Shown one piece after another: positions 17,844 to 26,908 of a DNA stretch of 64,000 nt; the first letter of the stretch is position 1, and the number at the start of each line of letters is the position of its first letter. The position numbers and the translations under genes were made by a program. Under the pieces are notes generated by a model. It had not been told where the DNA came from and searched no databases. It saw only the letters and a program-made list of their open reading frames with translations. Origin of the DNA: Pseudomonadota bacterium (GTDB taxonomy: Bacteria > Pseudomonadota > Gammaproteobacteria > Xanthomonadales > Rhodanobacteraceae); NCBI GenBank assembly GCA_023388255.1, contig JAEWGO010000008.1, forward strand, positions 1 through 64,000, read 5' to 3'.

Positions 17844-18902
17844 ATGCACGTGCGTGGAAGCATTTCTTGCGTGATGGCCTTGCTCGGCGCGTTGCTGCTG
17901 TCCGCGTCGCCGCTGCTCGGCGCGCAACAGAGCCGCGAAGAACTCGCGCGCGACCTGCCTGCCACCAACCTCTCCAACGACGACATCAAGGCGACCGCCC
18001 CGGCCTTGAGCGCGGCTCCGGGCTTCGCGAATGCGAAGGTCGCCGAGAATCCGAACGCGCCCGATGCAACGCCGGTCGGCGAGAAGACCTGCATCGCCTG
18101 CCACCAGCTCGAAAGCGACCATTTCACGCATACGTTCCATGCGCTCGGCCTCCATGCGGCGAACAAGGCCGACAGTTCGATCCCGGTCTGCGAAACCTGC
18201 CACGGGCCCGGTTCGACGCATGCGCAGGCACCGCTGGTGAAGGGCTCGATCATCGCGTTCACGAAGAACGGCGGCACCCCGATCGCGGTGCAGACCAAGA
18301 CCTGCCTGACCTGCCACGAGGGTGGCCCGCGCGACCACTGGTCCGGTTCGGTGCACCAGCGCAACGACCTTTCCTGCAGCGATTGCCACAACCCGATGGC
18401 GAAGTTCTCCGTCGAGGGCCTGATGGCGAAAAACTCGATCAACGACACCTGCGCGCAGTGCCACAAGGACATCCGCCAGCAATTCAACCGTCGTTCGCAC
18501 ATGCCGCTGCCCGAAGGCCAGATGAGCTGCGACGACTGCCACAACCCGCACGGTTCGCTGACGAGTCCGTTGCTGAAGACCAACACGGTCAACGAAACCT
18601 GCTACCAGTGCCACGCCGAGAAACGCGGACCGTTCCTGTTCGAACACGCGCCGGTGCGCGAGAGCTGCCTCAACTGCCACACGCCCCACGGCTCGAACCA
18701 GAACACCTTGCTGGTCGCGCCGATCCCGTTCCTGTGCCAGCAGTGCCACGTCAACCAGCGTCATCCGAACGACCTGCAGACAGGTCAATCGCTGGGCAAC
18801 GGCGCGCATCCGGACGAACGCATCATGGGTCGCGGCTGCATCACCTGCCACGCCAACATCCACGGCTCGAACGCGCCGTCGGGTTCGAAGTTCCACGAGT
18901 AG
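17844..18902 (+). CDS. Decaheme c-type cytochrome, MtrA/DmsE/PioA family
   Basis: A 352-residue periplasmic multiheme cytochrome. After a Sec signal peptide (cleavage near LLGA-QQS, about residue 27), ten CxxCH heme sites are visible: CIACH, CETCH, CLTCH, CSDCH, CAQCH, CDDCH, CYQCH, CLNCH, CQQCH and CITCH. Length and heme number match MtrA/DmsE. Such proteins insert into an MtrB-type barrel and move electrons across the outer membrane. A GGGGAG ribosome site precedes the ATG. The barrel gene follows after 15 bases. It lacks the long N-terminal extension of Rhodopseudomonas PioA. The direction of flow, out to an acceptor or in from a donor, cannot be told. Confidence 0.94.
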   Translation: MHVRGSISCVMALLGALLLSASPLLGAQQSREELARDLPATNLSNDDIKATAPALSAAPGFANAKVAENPNAPDATPVGEKTCIACHQLESDHFTHTFHALGLHAANKADSSIPVCETCHGPGSTHAQAPLVKGSIIAFTKNGGTPIAVQTKTCLTCHEGGPRDHWSGSVHQRNDLSCSDCHNPMAKFSVEGLMAKNSINDTCAQCHKDIRQQFNRRSHMPLPEGQMSCDDCHNPHGSLTSPLLKTNTVNETCYQCHAEKRGPFLFEHAPVRESCLNCHTPHGSNQNTLLVAPIPFLCQQCHVNQRHPNDLQTGQSLGNGAHPDERIMGRGCITCHANIHGSNAPSGSKFHE

Positions 18903-18917
18903 GACAGGAGGACGATC

Positions 18918-21503
18918 ATGCGTGCATCCCGACCGATCTGCCGCCTGCTTCCGTTGACCCTCGCGGTAGTCGCCGCCTTGCCGGCCCGGGCCGACAGCGG
19001 CGTTGGCGTCGATACCTGGCGCGCCAACAAACTCGACCCGACCGCCGGCGCGACCGTCGACGGCTGCGACGCGCGCGGCACCACCTGGCTCGCCGGCGGC
19101 CAGCACCGCTCGCCGACCGGCAACCTGTATGCCTGTCCGCCCGCATCGCCGAAACCCGACGAGCATGGCGACTGGCGCTACTACGGCGTGCTGCAGATCG
19201 GCTACCTCGGCACCGGCGGCGACGACCGCAACGCGCTGTGGAACCGCTACGTCGACTGGGACAGCAGCCTGATCCTCGGCCTGCTCGACATGACGTTCGA
19301 GCGCCCCGAGGATGGCACCTACGCGAATGTGCGCGCGAGCCGCATCAGCGACGACGACCAGTACTACCAGGCCGTGTTCGGCCGCGCCGGCAGCTACAAG
19401 GTGCAAGCGTTCCTGCGCGACATGCCGAACGTGCTCAGCGCGAACGCGAAGCCGATCTGGAACGGCGTCGGCAGCAACAACCTGACCTTGCCCAGCAGTC
19501 TCACGCCAGGCGGCAGCACGATCGACCAGGTCGCAGCCGTCTCGGCCGCAACGCCGGAAAGAACGCTCTCGGTGAAGCGCTCGAAGCAAGGAGTCGGCTA
19601 CAGCGGCTACCTGACGCCGCAATGGACCGCGTATGCGAACGTGACCGACGAGGAACGCAAAGGCGCGCGCCCGTACGGCGGCCCGTTCTTCTTCGCGTTC
19701 GCGTTCGAAGGTGCGCCGTTCTTCGACAAGACCGGCGGCGTGCTGGAGACCACCAAGCCGATCAACGACAGCACGATCAGCCTCAACGGCGGCCTGCGCT
19801 ATGCAGGATCGCTGTGGCGCATGGATTTCGGCTACAGCGGGTCGTTCTACCGCGATGCGAACGCCGCGTATTACTTCCAGTCGCCATTCGCGCTGAATAC
19901 GCCGCTGATCCCCGGCGCGGTGTCTGCGCCGCTCTACCAGGGCCAGATGTCGACCGAACCCGACAACGACTATCACAACCTCAAGGCCACGTTCACGCGC
20001 AAACTGCCGATGAACGGCGAGCTGTCGCTGACCGGCTCGGCCGGCCGCATGAGCCAGAACGACACGCTGATCGCACCGATCAACTGCCAGGGAGTGTTCG
20101 GCATCGGGCTTGGCGGCAGCCTGCAGGTCGGCCCGCAGAATCCGTTCCTGTACGACTGCGCGAACTGGAACACGCCCGCGGCATTGTCGCGCCGGACCGC
20201 CGACATGCGCATCGACACCACCCTCGTCGATGCGCGCCTCACCTTGCAGCCGACCTCTGACGTCTCGGTCCGCGGCGGCCTGCGCTTCAACCGCGACGAC
20301 TATCGCAACGGTTACCTGATGTACAACCCGTTGACCGGCGACTACGGCTACGTCAGCGAAAACGGCGCGCAGGGCAGCATCGTTCCGGGCGAGGTCGGCC
20401 TGTTCAATCCGCTCACCGACCCATCCGCGCTGACGCGCGTGCGCAGCCTGCCGCTCGACCTTCAGACCATCGACGCGAACCTCGGCGCGGACTGGAAGTT
20501 CGCCGACAAGAACACGCTCGGCGCAACCTGGGCGTTCAACCGCTACGAGCCGAGCAACCGCGAACGCCAGCAGATCGATGCCAACAGCCTGAAGCTGACC
20601 TGGGTCAACCGCACGTTCGACTGGCTCACCTTCCGCGCGAACTACACCTACCTGAAGCAGACCGGCGACGCCTACAACTACGATCCCTACGACTTCACCT
20701 ATTCCAGCAGCCTGCCCGGCTACGTGCCGCCAGCCGGCGGCACGCCGGCACACACGGTCGAGGCGCTGCGCAAATACGACATGTCCAGCCGCGACGAGAA
20801 CAAGATCGACCTGATGGCGACCGTGATGCCGCGCGAGGACATGACGGTCAGCGCGACCTTGCGCGGTGACTGGAACTCCTACGACGCGCAGATCGGCCGC
20901 CAGGCCTACGACACGTTCGGCGCGACCCTGCAGTGGGAATGGCAACCGTTGCCGACCACGAACCTGAGCGTGTACGGCGCGTGGGACCGCTCGCACCTGC
21001 GCCTGTCGAACGTGCAGGACCAGCAGGGCGGTGCCGGCGTCGATCCGAGGCTCGGAGGTGCCAACTACGCTCTCACTGGCCAATGGTGGATGCGTGATAC
21101 GCAGCGCAACCTGTATGGCGGCGCGACCCTCGACCACCGCTTCGGGCGCGTGCGCTTCGATGCGAACTGGAACTACACGTATTCGCGCGGCATCGACAAC
21201 TACAACTACGCCGGTTCGTCCGCACTCGCCTATCCCGACACGGTGGGCAGCCCCGGCCCCGGCAGCGGCGGGTTCCCGGCGATGATCTACCGCGTGCAAT
21301 CGCTCACGCTCGGCCTGACGATTCCGGTCGCCGACCACATCAGCATGCGCGTGTTCGACTACTACGAACGCGGCCACGTCAGCGACTGGCATTACCTCGG
21401 CTTCGATGCGCTGCAGGTCATCGGCAACCGCGTCTATACCGACGGCGGCCCGCAGAGCTACAGCGCGAACCTGGTCGGCGTGCTCGTCAACGTGCAGTTG
21501 TGA
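18918..21503 (+). CDS. MtrB/PioB-family decaheme-associated outer-membrane barrel
   Basis: An 861-residue outer-membrane protein with a signal peptide (cleavage near PARA-DS, residue about 25) and a long series of alternating amphipathic strands ending in LVGVLVNVQL, typical of a barrel C-terminus. Segments such as YYQAVFGRAGSYKVQAFLRDMP and the repeated (F/Y)xxNWNYTYSRG patterns match the MtrB/PioB family. It should sheathe the decaheme cytochrome encoded just upstream. The N-terminal region has Cys50 and Cys73 rather than the CxxC known in Shewanella MtrB. AGGAGGAC precedes the ATG. Confidence 0.92.
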   Translation: MRASRPICRLLPLTLAVVAALPARADSGVGVDTWRANKLDPTAGATVDGCDARGTTWLAGGQHRSPTGNLYACPPASPKPDEHGDWRYYGVLQIGYLGTGGDDRNALWNRYVDWDSSLILGLLDMTFERPEDGTYANVRASRISDDDQYYQAVFGRAGSYKVQAFLRDMPNVLSANAKPIWNGVGSNNLTLPSSLTPGGSTIDQVAAVSAATPERTLSVKRSKQGVGYSGYLTPQWTAYANVTDEERKGARPYGGPFFFAFAFEGAPFFDKTGGVLETTKPINDSTISLNGGLRYAGSLWRMDFGYSGSFYRDANAAYYFQSPFALNTPLIPGAVSAPLYQGQMSTEPDNDYHNLKATFTRKLPMNGELSLTGSAGRMSQNDTLIAPINCQGVFGIGLGGSLQVGPQNPFLYDCANWNTPAALSRRTADMRIDTTLVDARLTLQPTSDVSVRGGLRFNRDDYRNGYLMYNPLTGDYGYVSENGAQGSIVPGEVGLFNPLTDPSALTRVRSLPLDLQTIDANLGADWKFADKNTLGATWAFNRYEPSNRERQQIDANSLKLTWVNRTFDWLTFRANYTYLKQTGDAYNYDPYDFTYSSSLPGYVPPAGGTPAHTVEALRKYDMSSRDENKIDLMATVMPREDMTVSATLRGDWNSYDAQIGRQAYDTFGATLQWEWQPLPTTNLSVYGAWDRSHLRLSNVQDQQGGAGVDPRLGGANYALTGQWWMRDTQRNLYGGATLDHRFGRVRFDANWNYTYSRGIDNYNYAGSSALAYPDTVGSPGPGSGGFPAMIYRVQSLTLGLTIPVADHISMRVFDYYERGHVSDWHYLGFDALQVIGNRVYTDGGPQSYSANLVGVLVNVQL

Positions 21504-21519
21504 GGCAGGAATCGAACCG

Positions 21520-22194
21520 ATGAACCACCCAATCGCTTGCATCGCTGCCGCCCTTCTCCTCGCCATCGGAGCAGTCTCGACCGCATGCGCGGCCGACTAC
21601 GTCGACCTGCGTGGCGCCGCGCCGATCCACGGCGATGCCAGCGCCGGCGTGACCAAGGCGGCGGTCTGCGCCGCCTGCCACGGTCCGAATGGCAACGCGA
21701 TCGTGCCGATGTTCCCGCGCCTCGCCGGCCAACGCGCGGACTACCTGTACTGGAGGCTGGTCGGCTTCAAGCGCGACCCGCAATCGCCGATGGCCGCGCT
21801 GGTGGCGAACCTTTCCCACAGCGATATGCGCGATCTCGCCGCATATTTCGCCGCACAGGTTCCGACCGCAGGCGTCGCTGCCGCGAACACCGCACCCGAA
21901 CGTGGCGAAAACTTGTTCCTGCACGGCGATGCCACACACGGTGCACCGCCGTGCCAAGGCTGCCACGGCGTCGACGCCAATGGCCCGACGGATGCGCGCT
22001 TCACGACCTGGCCGGCGCTGCGCGGCCAGCACGCCGACTACGTCGTCGCCCGGTTGAAGGCGTATCGCGAGGGCAAACCGGCCAACACCAGCAACGATTT
22101 CGTGATGCATGGCGTCGCCGCCACGCTCGACGATGCCTCGATCGACGCAATCGCCGCGTGGCTTGCAGCGCTGCCGCCCGTTGGCGCGCACTGA
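21520..22194 (+). CDS. Diheme cytochrome c, c4-like
   Basis: The 224-residue periplasmic protein has a signal peptide (about 1-24) and two cytochrome c domains, each with one heme site: CAACH (50-54) and CQGCH (145-149). Methionine candidates for the sixth ligand lie in SPMAALV and in NDFVMHG. The two-domain layout, including FPRLAGQRADYLYWRL, is that of cytochrome c4. It follows the barrel gene by 16 bases and is likely the soluble carrier between the decaheme conduit and inner-membrane complexes. Confidence 0.92.
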   Translation: MNHPIACIAAALLLAIGAVSTACAADYVDLRGAAPIHGDASAGVTKAAVCAACHGPNGNAIVPMFPRLAGQRADYLYWRLVGFKRDPQSPMAALVANLSHSDMRDLAAYFAAQVPTAGVAAANTAPERGENLFLHGDATHGAPPCQGCHGVDANGPTDARFTTWPALRGQHADYVVARLKAYREGKPANTSNDFVMHGVAATLDDASIDAIAAWLAALPPVGAH

Positions 22195-22273
22195 CGAGTC
22201 CCGGAATCTGCCGAAAAAGCGGATGTATCCAGCGCCCAAACGGTCGTGGCGGATGGGCTGAAGGCGCCGGGTT

Positions 22274-22349
22274 CCGCCAGGAGCATGCGGGAACGACGAA
22301 TCATGCAGCGCCATGCTCCCCGCTCGTCATGCCCGCATGCTCCTGGCGG
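22274..22349. repeat. Inverted pair of REP-like elements in the c4-ccmF gap
   Basis: Two 26-base arms (22274-22299 and 22324-22349) are inverted copies with 24 of 26 positions complementary, separated by 24 bases. The right arm, TCATGCCCGCATG with GGCGGGCATCCAGTG, is of the xanthomonad REP type. The surrounding 328-base gap (22195-22522) holds no gene I can support; nothing else is evident beyond the pair. Confidence 0.7.
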
Positions 22350-22522
22350 GCATCCAGTGCCTTGCGCGCTTCCGCGCCACGTATCGCCAGGTGGCAAAGT
22401 TCTGGAAGCCACGCACGTTGAACCACTCCATCCAGCCGCGTGATATCGCCGCAGCCATCCCGTCTTGCCGATATCTCGCGTAATCTACGCAGTCCACTGG
22501 AATACGCTCGCCGTACCATCTG

Positions 22523-24577
22523 ATGATCCCCGAACTCGGTCAATTCGCGCTGATCCTCGCCCTGCTGCTGTCGCTCGCGCAGTGCGTGTTGCCGATCCTC
22601 GGCGCACACCTCGGCAACCGCGCGCTGATCGCGGTCGCGCGCCCTGCCGCTGCTGGCCAGGCCGTGTTCGTCGTGCTCGCGTTCGCGATCCTCACCTACG
22701 CGTTCATGACGCAGGATTTCTCGGTCGCCTACGTCGCGCAGAACTCCAATACGCTGCTGCCCTGGTACTACCGCTTCTCGGCGGTATGGGGTGCGCACGA
22801 AGGCTCGTTGCTGCTGTGGGTGCTGATCCTCAATATCTGGACCGTCGCGGTCGCGGCGTTCTCGCGCCGCCTGCCGGATGACTTCATCGCGCGCGTGCTC
22901 GGCGTACTCGGTTTCATCAGCTTCGGCTTCCTGCTGTTCACCGTGCTGACCTCGAACCCGTTCCTGCGCGAGTTGCCGATGCCGCTGGACGGCAACGATC
23001 TCAATCCCGTGCTGCAGGACCCGGGCCTGATCATGCATCCGCCGATGCTCTACACCGGCTACGTCGGCTTCTCGGTCGCGTTCGCATTCGCGATCGCCGC
23101 ACTGCTCGGCGGCGAACTCGACGTGCGCTGGGTGCGCTGGGCACGGCCGTGGACGAATGTCGCGTGGGGCTTCCTTACCCTCGGCATCGCGCTCGGCTCG
23201 TGGTGGGCCTACTACGAACTCGGCTGGGGCGGCTGGTGGTTCTGGGATCCGGTCGAGAACGCCTCGTTCATGCCGTGGCTGGTCGGCACTGCGCTGATCC
23301 ATTCGCAGGCGGTGACCGAGAAACGCGGTTCGTTCCGCGCGTGGACCTTGCTGCTGGCGATCTTCGCGTTCTCGCTGTCGCTGCTCGGCACCTTCCTCGT
23401 GCGTTCGGGCGTGCTGACCAGCGTGCACTCGTTTGCCGCCGATCCGAAACGCGGCCTGTTCATCCTGACCTTCCTTGCCGTCGTGATCGGCGGCTCGCTG
23501 CTGCTGTACGCGGTGCGCGCGCCGAAAGTTTCCGGCGGCGAACCGTTCGCCGCGGTCTCGCGCGAAACGGCGCTGCTGATCAACAACCTGATGTTCACCT
23601 GCGCCGCGGCGATGGTGCTGCTCGGCACCTTGTACCCGATGCTCGGCGACGCGCTGAACCTCGGACGCATCTCGGTCGGCCCCCCTTACTTCGGTTTCAT
23701 GTTCGTGCTGCTGATGACACCAGTCGTGCTGCTGCTGCCGTTCGGTCCGTTCCTGAAATGGCGCGCCGGCAACCTGCGCAGCGCAGCCGCCGCGCTGCGA
23801 CCGGCACTGATCGTCGCCGCGATCGCAGCCATCGCGACATGGCTGATCATGCCGGATGCATCGAGCACGAAGGCCCTGCTCGGCATCGCGGCCTCGCTGT
23901 GGGTCGGCATCGGCATCGTGCTGTATGCGATCTCACGCTGGCGCAATGCGCCGCGCGGACGACGCTACACACCTGAAATGCTCGGAATGATCTGCGCGCA
24001 TTTCGGCGTTGCGGTGTTCGTTGCCGGCGTGCTGATTGTCGAGGCGACCAGCGTCGAAAAGGACATCCGATTGGCACCGAACGAAAGCGTCACGATCGGT
24101 TCGCTCGATTTCCGCTTCGATGGCGTGCACGACGCGAAAGGTCCGAACTTCACCGCGCAGCAAGGCGTCATCAGCGTGCTCACGAAGGGCGCAGTCGTCG
24201 CCACCTTGCATCCGCAAAAGCGCATCTACGCGCGCAACCAGCAGCCGCAGACCGAATCGGCGATCGCCCCCGGATTGTTCCGCGACATCTATGTCGCGCT
24301 CGGCGAACCGGTCGGCGACGACGGCGCCTGGGCCGTGCGCGTCTACGTGAAACCGTTCGTGCGCTGGATCTGGCTCGGCGCTCTGTTCATGATGCTCGGC
24401 GGATTCATCGCGGCTTGCGATCGGCGCTTTCGCGCGATCGCCGGGAATCGGGAAGACCAGCTTTCGACGGTGGTGAAGCACTCGGGGATCGGAAATCGCA
24501 ATAGCGGCAATGACTCCGGCTCACCTGTTTTTGCCGATCCCCAATCCCCAATCGCGAATCCCGGCGGTCGGGCATGA
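22523..24577 (+). CDS. ccmF: Heme lyase subunit CcmF
   Basis: CcmF works with CcmH and CcmI to ligate heme to apocytochromes. The 684-residue membrane protein has many hydrophobic segments and the WWD signature GWGGWWFWDPVENASF near residues 233-248, plus HPPMLYTGYVGF and heme-ligand histidines in LIHSQAVTE and SVHSFA. The conserved protein ends near FIAACDRRFRAI. The last 40 or so residues (NREDQLSTVVKHSGIGN onward) are low-complexity and encoded by repeat-like DNA. The stop overlaps the ccmG start. This opens the second ccm block. Confidence 0.95.
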   Translation: MIPELGQFALILALLLSLAQCVLPILGAHLGNRALIAVARPAAAGQAVFVVLAFAILTYAFMTQDFSVAYVAQNSNTLLPWYYRFSAVWGAHEGSLLLWVLILNIWTVAVAAFSRRLPDDFIARVLGVLGFISFGFLLFTVLTSNPFLRELPMPLDGNDLNPVLQDPGLIMHPPMLYTGYVGFSVAFAFAIAALLGGELDVRWVRWARPWTNVAWGFLTLGIALGSWWAYYELGWGGWWFWDPVENASFMPWLVGTALIHSQAVTEKRGSFRAWTLLLAIFAFSLSLLGTFLVRSGVLTSVHSFAADPKRGLFILTFLAVVIGGSLLLYAVRAPKVSGGEPFAAVSRETALLINNLMFTCAAAMVLLGTLYPMLGDALNLGRISVGPPYFGFMFVLLMTPVVLLLPFGPFLKWRAGNLRSAAAALRPALIVAAIAAIATWLIMPDASSTKALLGIAASLWVGIGIVLYAISRWRNAPRGRRYTPEMLGMICAHFGVAVFVAGVLIVEATSVEKDIRLAPNESVTIGSLDFRFDGVHDAKGPNFTAQQGVISVLTKGAVVATLHPQKRIYARNQQPQTESAIAPGLFRDIYVALGEPVGDDGAWAVRVYVKPFVRWIWLGALFMMLGGFIAACDRRFRAIAGNREDQLSTVVKHSGIGNRNSGNDSGSPVFADPQSPIANPGGRA
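24484..24542. repeat. Inverted repeat forming the ccmF 3' tail
   Basis: GGGGATCGG (24484-24492) and CCGATCCCC (24534-24542) are perfect inverted arms. Flanking gggaatcggg and ccaatccccaatcgcgaatcccgg continue the iterated GATTSGGGA-type pattern seen in xanthomonad intergenic repeats. Here the element is read in frame as the end of CcmF. Confidence 0.5.
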
Positions 24578-25119
24578 ACGCGCGCCTGCTGCCCTTCGCC
24601 GGCTTCGTGCTGGTGCTCGCCCTGCTCGGCTTCGGTATCTGGTGGAGCAGCACGCACGACCTGCGGGAAGTGCCTTCGCCGCTGATCGGCAAGGCCGCGC
24701 CGACGTTCACGCTACCGCTGCTCGACGACCCCGCGAAGACCGTGGGCAGCCGCGACCTCGCCGGCCAACCCTACCTGCTCAACGTGTTCGCCAGCTGGTG
24801 CTTCGCCTGCCGCGACGAGCACCCGATCCTGATGGCCGAAGGCAAGCGCCTCGGCATCAAGCTGGTCGGTTTCAACTACAAGGACGAACCGGCCGACGCG
24901 AAGCGCTGGCTCGCGCAGTACGGCGATCCGTACGATGTCGTCATCGCCGACTATCCCGGCAATGTCGCGATCGATTTCGGTGTGACCGGCGCGCCGGAGA
25001 CTTTCCTCGTCGATGCTCAGGGCGTGGTGCGCTACAAATACATCAGTCCGATCACGCCAGCGGTCATTGCGACCGAGCTGCTGCCGCGCATCGAAGCGAT
25101 GAAGAAGGCAGCGCCATGA
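24574..25119 (+). CDS. ccmG: Thiol:disulfide interchange protein CcmG (DsbE)
   Basis: This membrane-anchored thioredoxin-fold reductase keeps the CxxCH cysteines of apocytochromes reduced. The protein has 181 residues, an N-terminal membrane helix (about 5-25), active site WCFAC (Cys76, Cys79) and the cis-proline segment GAPETFLVD. The ATG overlaps the ccmF stop, and its own stop overlaps ccmH. Confidence 0.95.
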   Translation: MNARLLPFAGFVLVLALLGFGIWWSSTHDLREVPSPLIGKAAPTFTLPLLDDPAKTVGSRDLAGQPYLLNVFASWCFACRDEHPILMAEGKRLGIKLVGFNYKDEPADAKRWLAQYGDPYDVVIADYPGNVAIDFGVTGAPETFLVDAQGVVRYKYISPITPAVIATELLPRIEAMKKAAP

Positions 25120-25628
25120 TGCGCCTGGCCATTGCATCGCCACTGTTCCGGCATCACGAGCGAAAGCGCGCAACACGCGCGTTGCTGGCGTTGATCTTCG
25201 TCTGCGTGATATTCGCATCGGCAACGCCCGCCTTCGCAGCAGTCGATCCGCTGCCTTTCAAGGACCACGCCGAAGAATTGCGCTTCCAGGCCTTGACCAA
25301 ACAGCTGCGCTGCCTCGTCTGCCAGAACGAGAGCCTGAACGATTCCAGCGCACCGCTCGCCGCGGATCTGCGCCGCGACGTGTTCGAACAGATGCAGGCC
25401 GGCAAAAGCGATGCCCAAATCAAGGATTGGCTGACCGCACGCTACAGCGATTTCGTGCTGTACGACCCGCCGTTGCGCGGCGGCACCTGGTTGCTTTGGT
25501 TTGGCCCGCTGCTCGTGCTCGGCGCGGGCGGTATCGCGGTGTTTTTCGCCGTGCGCCGTCGCGCGAAGGCGATCCCGGCCGGCAACGCATCCATCCGCCC
25601 CGCCAGCGACGTCGAGGACGATTGGTAA
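25116..25628 (+). CDS. ccmH: Cytochrome c maturation protein CcmH (CycL-like)
   Basis: A 170-residue periplasmic thiol protein with signal segment, the LRCLVCQNESL redox motif (Cys66, Cys69) and a C-terminal membrane helix (WLLWFGPLLVLGAGGIAVFF). It resolves mixed disulfides on apocytochromes. The ATG overlaps the ccmG stop. The TPR part found at the end of E. coli CcmH is here the separate next gene. Confidence 0.94.
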   Translation: MMRLAIASPLFRHHERKRATRALLALIFVCVIFASATPAFAAVDPLPFKDHAEELRFQALTKQLRCLVCQNESLNDSSAPLAADLRRDVFEQMQAGKSDAQIKDWLTARYSDFVLYDPPLRGGTWLLWFGPLLVLGAGGIAVFFAVRRRAKAIPAGNASIRPASDVEDDW

Positions 25629-25630
25629 CG

Positions 25631-26887
25631 ATGATGATCTTCATGTTGCTGGCGACCTTGATGGTCGCCATCGCCCTCGCCTTTGTCATTGCACCGCTGA
25701 TGCGGCACGCCCGCAGCGCCCCGGCCAGCGATGCCGGCACGCGACGCGTCCGCGCGCTCGATGCGGCGCTCGCCGCGGGCGTCATCGATGCCGACGAATA
25801 TGCGGCCAAGCGCACATCGCGGTCGCATGCGAAGATCGCGCCGGATACGCACCCGTCGCGTGCGGGTTTCACTGCGATGCTGCTCGCGGCAGTGTTGCTG
25901 CCCGCGTCCGCACTGCTGCTGTACCGACTGGTCGGCGCGCCGCAAGCACTCGATCCAGCCAACCTCGCAGCGCCGTCCGAAACCCCTCACGCCGACCGCG
26001 GTCCCGAGATGGAGCAGGCGATCGCGACACTCGCCCAACGCCTGAAGGACCATCCCGAGGACGTCGAGGGGTGGGCCTTGCTCGCCCGCGCGCAGCAGGC
26101 GATGAACCGCGTCGCCGAAGCGCTCGATGCATACCGGCACGCGCACGAGCTGGCGAAGGACAATCCCGCGATCACGGTCGAGTACGCGCAGGCGCTGGCT
26201 CTGTCCGCGCCGGGCCATCGTATCGACGGCGAAGCGCGCGACCTGCTCGACGAAGTCGTCAAGGCCGACCCCAACAATCAGCGCGCACTGTGGCTGCTTG
26301 GCATCAGCGATTTCCAGGCCAAGCAGTACGACGCAGCGATCGCGCGCTGGAACACGCTGCTGCCACTGCTGGCGAAGGATTCCGAAGTCGCGACCAGCGT
26401 CAGGAAACAGATTGCAGAAGCGGAAGCGCTGCGCGACGGCAAGACACCGCCATCAGCGGAAATGGCCGCGGCGAATCCGGACGCATCGGGAGACGCGGCA
26501 CCGACAGGAACAGCTACCGACGCGACCTCGACCGCCCATGCTCCGAAACTCACCGTGCAGGTCGCGCTCGATCCGAAACTCAAGGACAAGCTCGATCCCG
26601 CTGCGACCTTGTTCGTGTTCGCGCGTGCTGCCAGCGGACCGCCGATGCCGCTCGCGATCCAGCGCCTGAAAGCATCGCAGCTGCCACTCACGGTCACGCT
26701 CGACGACAGCATGGCGATGATGCCAACGATGAAGCTGTCGCTGTTTCCGCAAGTCGTCGTCGGCGCGCGCGTGTCCAAATCCGGCAACGCGATGGCGCAG
26801 AGCGGCGACCTGCAGGTGCTGTCGGCACCGATCGATGTGCATCGCAGCGAACCGATCGAGTTGAAGATCGATCAGATCGCGCCCTGA
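25631..26887 (+). CDS. ccmI: Cytochrome c maturation TPR protein CcmI
   Basis: A 418-residue protein with two N-terminal membrane helices (about 2-24 and 80-100) separated by a cytoplasmic loop. TPR repeats follow (HPEDVEGWALLARAQQAMNR, DPNNQRALWLLGISDFQAKQYDAA), then a C-terminal domain with LFVFARAASGPPMPLAI typical of CcmI/CycH. It presents apocytochrome to CcmFH. It begins two bases after ccmH and is the last gene of the block. Confidence 0.92.
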   Translation: MMIFMLLATLMVAIALAFVIAPLMRHARSAPASDAGTRRVRALDAALAAGVIDADEYAAKRTSRSHAKIAPDTHPSRAGFTAMLLAAVLLPASALLLYRLVGAPQALDPANLAAPSETPHADRGPEMEQAIATLAQRLKDHPEDVEGWALLARAQQAMNRVAEALDAYRHAHELAKDNPAITVEYAQALALSAPGHRIDGEARDLLDEVVKADPNNQRALWLLGISDFQAKQYDAAIARWNTLLPLLAKDSEVATSVRKQIAEAEALRDGKTPPSAEMAAANPDASGDAAPTGTATDATSTAHAPKLTVQVALDPKLKDKLDPAATLFVFARAASGPPMPLAIQRLKASQLPLTVTLDDSMAMMPTMKLSLFPQVVVGARVSKSGNAMAQSGDLQVLSAPIDVHRSEPIELKIDQIAP

Positions 26888-26908
26888 CGCGATTTTTGGC
26901 ATGCACGC

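Noticed and set aside
17784..21566. A 1,260-codon open frame on the minus strand opposite the decaheme cytochrome and barrel genes.
   Set aside because: It is a high-GC shadow: no family sequence, Arg/Ala/Val-rich composition, and the opposite strand encodes clear conserved proteins with heme motifs and signal peptides.
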